Assembly (NCBI GenBank): GCA_018372555.1
Contig: JAHAIU010000007.1
Coordinates: forward strand, 1 to 37,706
Length of the DNA stretch: 37,706 bases
Source: Clostridium sp.
GTDB taxonomy: Bacteria; Bacillota; Clostridia; Clostridiales; Clostridiaceae
Direction: 5' to 3'
The notes beneath the pieces are model-generated. The model was not told the DNA's origin. It made no database searches and saw only the letters and a list, made by a program, of their open reading frames with translations. The translations under genes and the position numbers were made by a program. This document shows positions 33,732-37,706 of this stretch, one piece after another. Each line of letters starts with the position of its first letter. Position 1 is the stretch's first letter.

Positions 33732-34534
33732 TATTCAACCTCACTTTTTAAAAAGTAATATATTTTATTATATGTCTCCTTCTGAACTGAAAGTACAAAG
33801 GTAGCACTAAATTTTTTTTCTTTAATTATAGAATCATATTTGTTTTTCACTCTACTTTCGGCAATTCGATTACTTAAACTGGAAAATACTACACTTGATA
33901 AAAATACATTTATATTTTTACTATCAATTTTATTTTCAGACGAATCATCACCATATTCTTCAAGTATTTCAATTACTGCATCTTTTAAATCCTTTTTACT
34001 ATCTAAAGCTATTTTAGCTCCATTTATTGCATTTAACCATAAAGATTGATTCTCTCCATTTAATCTACTATATAAATCTGACTTAGCTCTATTTAATAAA
34101 TCAATATTAGTTTCATTAGCATCCTTACCTTTATGCAATTCCCCAGATTTAACCTCTGTTATCCACATCATATGATTTTCTTTATTAGTTAATACGACAT
34201 CAAAGCCTTTTTTAACACTTCGTTCTTCTATATTAAAAAATGGAGAAACTGTTTCATATTCTGGAAAAAATTCATTTATTAATACATGAATAATCAATTC
34301 TCCAATCATACCTTTTTGTGTATTATCTTTTTTTTCATCATATCTTTTTATAAATTCTTTCAGTGTATTATTATAATTATAAATTTTCCTTGTAGATAAT
34401 GCATTCGTTGCACCATAACAAATAAATGATAATTGCTCTCTAATTAATTTTTTTAATTCATCTGAAAACTCTAAAATATGACAAACAGCGTAATCTTTAT
34501 CCTTTTTAAACCTAACCCCTTCAATACTTCTCAT
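33731..34534 (-). CDS. hamA: Hachiman defence nuclease HamA (DUF1837)
   Basis: The 267-residue protein shows the PD-(D/E)xK nuclease core expected of HamA: KGMIGELI with E79, GFDVVL with D112, and ITEVKSGE with E127 and K129. Residues 1-70 form the N-terminal region and about 150-267 are helical. In Hachiman, HamA is held inactive by HamB and, once released, degrades DNA indiscriminately, stopping phage spread. The next gene is the matching helicase, overlapping by one base. AGGGGAT precedes the ATG at 34534. All catalytic residues are present, so the system looks intact. Confidence 0.83.
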   Translation of the reverse strand: MRSIEGVRFKKDKDYAVCHILEFSDELKKLIREQLSFICYGATNALSTRKIYNYNNTLKEFIKRYDEKKDNTQKGMIGELIIHVLINEFFPEYETVSPFFNIEERSVKKGFDVVLTNKENHMMWITEVKSGELHKGKDANETNIDLLNRAKSDLYSRLNGENQSLWLNAINGAKIALDSKKDLKDAVIEILEEYGDDSSENKIDSKNINVFLSSVVFSSLSNRIAESRVKNKYDSIIKEKKFSATFVLSVQKETYNKIYYFLKSEVE

Positions 34535-35046
34535 ACCCTATCCCCTTAAATCCTAATTATTATACATAATTAATCTTTTAAATAAACATCTTAACTACTT
34601 ATTCTACAAGGTTATACAAATTCCTTCATATTATAAGTAACTGTATCTCTACTATTAGTTTTTTATTTGATATTTGGACATGGTTAAATTGATTAGGTTT
34701 TTCATTTTAAATACCCCTAATCTTTTCTAGACCATAAAATACACTTCAACTATCTAGGAGAAATCATCAACACTAGAAACAATTAATTAAAAGTTAAATA
34801 TTTTTTATAAACACTTTTTATAATTATTGATAATCTATAATATTTTCTTTAACCTCTTATATCTATTATCTTTTAAATCAGTAATTTATCGTAATACTAC
34901 TTTTCACTAAAATTTCTCCTATATGAATATTCCTTACTTCTGAATTTTAATTGAAAAACTGTATTATAAGCTTTTGTATAATTTAAAAGAAATCATTTTA
35001 CTGTAAAATTTAAGCTCAATTCTAATAAGTAATATTTTCATATATA
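34535..35046. other. AT-rich intergenic region upstream of hamAB
   Basis: About 510 bp with no credible open frame. A TATAAT (minus strand, 34559-34564) about 25 bp upstream of hamA may be its -10 box, but the -35 (GTTTAT at 17 bp) is poor. I see no repeats or structured RNA. Confidence 0.5.
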
Positions 35047-35076
35047 AAAAAACATGACATTTCTATCATGTTTTTT
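35047..35076 (-). terminator. Terminator of the AAA ATPase operon
   Basis: AAAAAACATGA (35047-35057) pairs with TCATGTTTTTT (35066-35076) around an 8-nt loop. The minus-strand side ends in T residues then TATATATG. It lies 53 bp after the ATPase stop. Confidence 0.85.
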
Positions 35077-35128
35077 ATATATAATATATGCTCTCTAAAA
35101 TCCATCATTTCACTTGATAAATTTTAGA

Positions 35129-37252
35129 TTATAGTAAAACCAATGATCTTTCTTCAATATTAAACCCATTTTTCATTAGATCATTATCACACTCTTCTAT
35201 AATGTAGCCTGGTATAATTTCATAATCAAATGGGTTTAATTGAAATAAGTAGTCATTGTCTATATGATAAGTTTCATTTACAAATTTCTTTATAATATCA
35301 TTAGAGTTATTTTCATTTTTAATAATTCTATAAATTTGAAGTTTTTCATAATTGTTATTAGACTGATTATAAGCCGTTATTAAAAATTCATCACTTAATA
35401 ATTTATCTAGTTCAGTATCATAATCAAAATTATCTATAAACTCTCTTATTTTCTGTGTTGCTTTTTCTATTTCATAATATTCCATTACAACTTTCTGTTT
35501 TCTTCCATCTACTTCCTTATCAATAATAGGTTCTTTTCTTTTATGAAATAAATTAGATAATAGATTCCACTCTAATCCCTTAAAGTCATTAATTTCATAT
35601 AGTCTTCTTAAATAAATTAGTTTATTAATATTATTATCTAATCTTAATATATTTTCTTTTGCTATTTCAATAAATGTTTTTATATTATCGTAGTAAATTT
35701 CTTTTTCAATAATATTTCCTTTTTTATTATACATAAAATAAGCATTAGTTTTTATTTCATTAAATTTAGATGTAAAATTTTTCACCATATCTACTATTGG
35801 ATCAAAATCATGAGTTAGCATTAATACTGTATTATTTCTAAAACTATTTTCTCCTTTAAATAATTTATTGATTATTGCATATTTCTTATTCTTATCAAAT
35901 GATGAAATAGGGTCATCTAAAATGACTAAGTCTGGATTTTTACTAATAGTTTCATACATAAATAAAATTAAAGCAAATGCATTCTTTTCCCCATAACTTA
36001 AATATAAATTTGCATTATTTAATTCCTTAGAACAATCTTTATGTTGAAATATCATCTTATACTCATCATTTTTAACTATTATATTTACTTCATATTTATA
36101 ACCTGCATACTTTAAGAAGTTATTTATTTCATTTTTATATTTTTCTATCCTTTTTAAAATTAACTTTTTTTGTCTATTAATTTTCCCTTTTAATATTCCA
36201 GCTTTACTAATAAGTATATTTATTGAATTATTTATTTTACTTATTTTTTCTTTTGTAAAATCAGTATCTAAATTAGATAAGTAATCCAACTCTATTCTAT
36301 ATTTTTTAATTTCATCTATTATTTCATCAACATCCTTTAATGAGAAAAAACTTAAATTCTTTAATCCATTAAATTTTTCTAATAAAACATTACCTTGCGA
36401 CTTAATTGATTTTAAATATGTTATATGTTCACTAGATAATCCATCTATACTTTTTGTTATTCCATCTATCTTTTTTTTAGTCTCATCCGTAAAATATACC
36501 CTTAAATTATTAAATACATCCATAACCTTGTTTAAATGTTCAATATATTTAAAGTCATACTCTTCACTTACCTTTAAAACTTTTCCTTTTTTAGTAGTAA
36601 TATCAGTTGTACAAAAAGGACATTTACAACTAATATCTAAATATTCCTTACCACTAACCTGCCATTTTATCCATTTAGAATTGATATCACTTTTTATATA
36701 ATCACCATATTCTTCTAGTCCATTAGGTATATGTATTATTTTATTCCCATTTTTTAATCCTTTTCCTATACTTCCTGCTGCTGAATATCCACTACTAGAT
36801 TTTCCAAAACATTCTGTTAAAGTATTTAAATCTTGAATTAGTTTATCTAATTCTGGATTTTTATTAAATGTATCTCTAACTTCTATAACAAGATTTTCAA
36901 TTTCAATCATTAAATTATCGTATTCTTCATTTTTTATAAAGATTTCATAACTATTTTTTAACACTTCATCTTCTTGAAAGACATATTGATTCACATATTC
37001 TTCATTAAAAATACTTACCGTATTAAATCTTTCTAGCCCTTCTACTGTAGGAACAACTTCTTCCTTGCTATTTAAATATTTAAAAGGTTTTAGTTCGGTT
37101 AGCTTTTCATTATTTTCAATACAATACTTTATTGCTTTTGATATGGTACTTTTTCCTGTTCCATTTATTCCATACTTTATATTTAATTCATATTCCTTTA
37201 TTTCAATATTAGCTAAATCAATATTGTTGCAATTTTTTATTAATAAATTCAT
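35129..37252 (-). CDS. AAA_13/RloC-like ATPase with zinc-hook motif, candidate defence effector
   Basis: The 707-residue SMC/Rad50-style ATPase has Walker A GINGTGKST (28-36), ABC signature LSYGEKNA (418-425), Walker B LVILDDPISSFD (442-453) and H-loop H481 (LTHDF). The ATPase halves are separated by about 380 residues, with coiled-coil-like stretches (about 105-148 and 230-380) around a CKCPFC hook-type motif (209-214). The last 220 residues form a separate domain with RRLYE (R549...E553), FHKRKEP (H570) and a distinctive NETYHIDNDYLFQLNPFDYE (H663). Zinc-hook ATPase plus C-terminal Arg-Glu-His residues recall the RloC/PrrC anticodon nucleases, but the match is loose. It follows a WYL-like gene by 24 bp and neighbours Hachiman. 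AGGGGAAAAG precedes the ATG. Confidence 0.75.
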   Translation of the reverse strand: MNLLIKNCNNIDLANIEIKEYELNIKYGINGTGKSTISKAIKYCIENNEKLTELKPFKYLNSKEEVVPTVEGLERFNTVSIFNEEYVNQYVFQEDEVLKNSYEIFIKNEEYDNLMIEIENLVIEVRDTFNKNPELDKLIQDLNTLTECFGKSSSGYSAAGSIGKGLKNGNKIIHIPNGLEEYGDYIKSDINSKWIKWQVSGKEYLDISCKCPFCTTDITTKKGKVLKVSEEYDFKYIEHLNKVMDVFNNLRVYFTDETKKKIDGITKSIDGLSSEHITYLKSIKSQGNVLLEKFNGLKNLSFFSLKDVDEIIDEIKKYRIELDYLSNLDTDFTKEKISKINNSINILISKAGILKGKINRQKKLILKRIEKYKNEINNFLKYAGYKYEVNIIVKNDEYKMIFQHKDCSKELNNANLYLSYGEKNAFALILFMYETISKNPDLVILDDPISSFDKNKKYAIINKLFKGENSFRNNTVLMLTHDFDPIVDMVKNFTSKFNEIKTNAYFMYNKKGNIIEKEIYYDNIKTFIEIAKENILRLDNNINKLIYLRRLYEINDFKGLEWNLLSNLFHKRKEPIIDKEVDGRKQKVVMEYYEIEKATQKIREFIDNFDYDTELDKLLSDEFLITAYNQSNNNYEKLQIYRIIKNENNSNDIIKKFVNETYHIDNDYLFQLNPFDYEIIPGYIIEECDNDLMKNGFNIEERSLVLL

Positions 37253-37276
37253 CTTTTCCCCTTATACTATAAACTT

Positions 37277-37588
37277 TTATGAATATAACCCCCAATCTCT
37301 TTTTAAAAACCACTTTGGAGTCCACTTAACATAATCTGCTGGAGTAAAACTTTCATTTAATATCTCTATATTTACTAACTGTTCCGGTAATATAGATAAG
37401 TTATGGATACTAGATGGACTATCTAAATCATAAAAATGATATCTTTCCTTTCCATCTTTATATCGTCTACTTGGTCCATAATCAAACGGTACACAAATTC
37501 TTGTAATTCTTCCCTTTTCATATGAGTCAAATACTACTTTAACTAGCTTCATTTCTTTTATAGCTTGTACAAAATTTTCGTTAATCAT
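37277..37588 (-). CDS. Small WYL-like protein upstream of the AAA ATPase
   Basis: The 103-residue protein reads like a single WYL-type SH3-fold module. FVQAIKEMKLVKVVFDSYEK is a first helix and strand, followed by RICVPFDYGPSRRYKDGKER, then YHFYDLDSPSSIHNLSILPE and a final PADYVKWTPKWFLKRDWG. WYL domains bind nucleic acids or nucleotides and often regulate defence genes; here there is no helix-turn-helix. I choose ATG 37588 because GGGAG lies eight bases upstream; the GTG/ATG at 37597/37594 overlap or crowd that site. It is the first gene of a two-gene operon and starts 23 bp from the predicted end of an IS200/IS605-like element. Confidence 0.6.
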   Translation of the reverse strand: MINENFVQAIKEMKLVKVVFDSYEKGRITRICVPFDYGPSRRYKDGKERYHFYDLDSPSSIHNLSILPEQLVNIEILNESFTPADYVKWTPKWFLKRDWGLYS

Positions 37589-37610
37589 TATCATCACTCC
37601 CTATAATAAA

Positions 37611-37706
37611 GTCATGTACCACCAGCTTAGCTGGTGGCTTGATTAAGCCCTATAAGGGCATGATACTGGCGGCACTACTCGTGCTCTGAATAACTGCCAA
37701 TCGCAA
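37611..37706 (-). mobile_element. Probable right end of an IS200/IS605-family element with TnpB omega-RNA-like structure
   Basis: From 37611 to the window edge G+C rises to about 50 %. On the minus strand the sequence folds into three consecutive hairpins: one at 37667-37699 (TGGCGG/CTGCCA with inner GCAC/GTGC), one at 37647-37659 (GCCC/GGGC) and a perfect 8-bp stem CCACCAGC/GCTGGTGG at 37619-37637, and then ends GGTACATGAC. AAGCCACC...GGTGG plus a short tail is the usual right-end pattern of tnpB-carrying elements, where the same DNA encodes the 3' scaffold of the guide RNA. The tnpB gene would lie outside the window, so this cannot be confirmed here. Confidence 0.5.

Overview
The window is about 26-28 % G+C. 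Its gene content (two BglG/LicT antiterminator sites, a LacI-controlled sucrose PTS operon, a choloylglycine hydrolase, a Cse60-like spore protein) points to a saccharolytic, spore-forming Clostridium sensu stricto, probably living in a gut. I cannot name the species.

Layout. (1) 0.3-5.4 kb, minus strand: a glycan cluster. A Cse60-like small gene is followed by glucose-1-phosphate cytidylyltransferase, a CDP-glucose 4,6-dehydratase-like enzyme and three glycosyltransferases, two of them paralogues. Together they could make and transfer a CDP-activated deoxysugar, perhaps on the spore surface. (2) 5.4-6.7 kb: a bile salt hydrolase-family gene with all catalytic residues, next to a decayed S41 peptidase fragment. 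(3) 7.0-12.2 kb: the sucrose regulon scrA-scrB-scrK with its repressor scrR. A promoter, a LacI-type operator and a cre-like site can be read upstream of scrA. (4) 12.5-14.8 kb: a LysR regulator divergent from a CofE-like (F420-0:glutamate ligase family) gene. (5) 14.9-20.7 kb: an OmpR-type two-component system and a MacB-like export operon. Both promoters carry the same 11-bp-phased direct repeat at the same distance from the -10 box, and the pump's ATPase gene is broken by one in-frame TAA. (6) 21.2-26.7 kb: licT-bglP-bglA-kdgT, with RAT/terminator switches before licT and before bglP. (7) 26.9-31.1 kb: single genes (an unidentified low-complexity protein, CcdA, a RibD/DHFR-like reductase, an L,D-transpeptidase, a free-standing LAGLIDADG endonuclease) with decayed or tiny ORFs between them. 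(8) 31.2-37.7 kb: a defence island. It holds a Hachiman system (hamA-hamB), then a two-gene operon of a small WYL-like protein and a zinc-hook AAA ATPase with RloC/PrrC-like features, then at the window edge what looks like the right end of an IS200/IS605 element with a TnpB omega-RNA-like structure.

The best candidate for something undescribed is the WYL-like/AAA operon at 35.1-37.6 kb. The best-supported new regulatory observation is the shared TTTAACY-N4-TTTAACY promoter architecture of the two-component/efflux locus.
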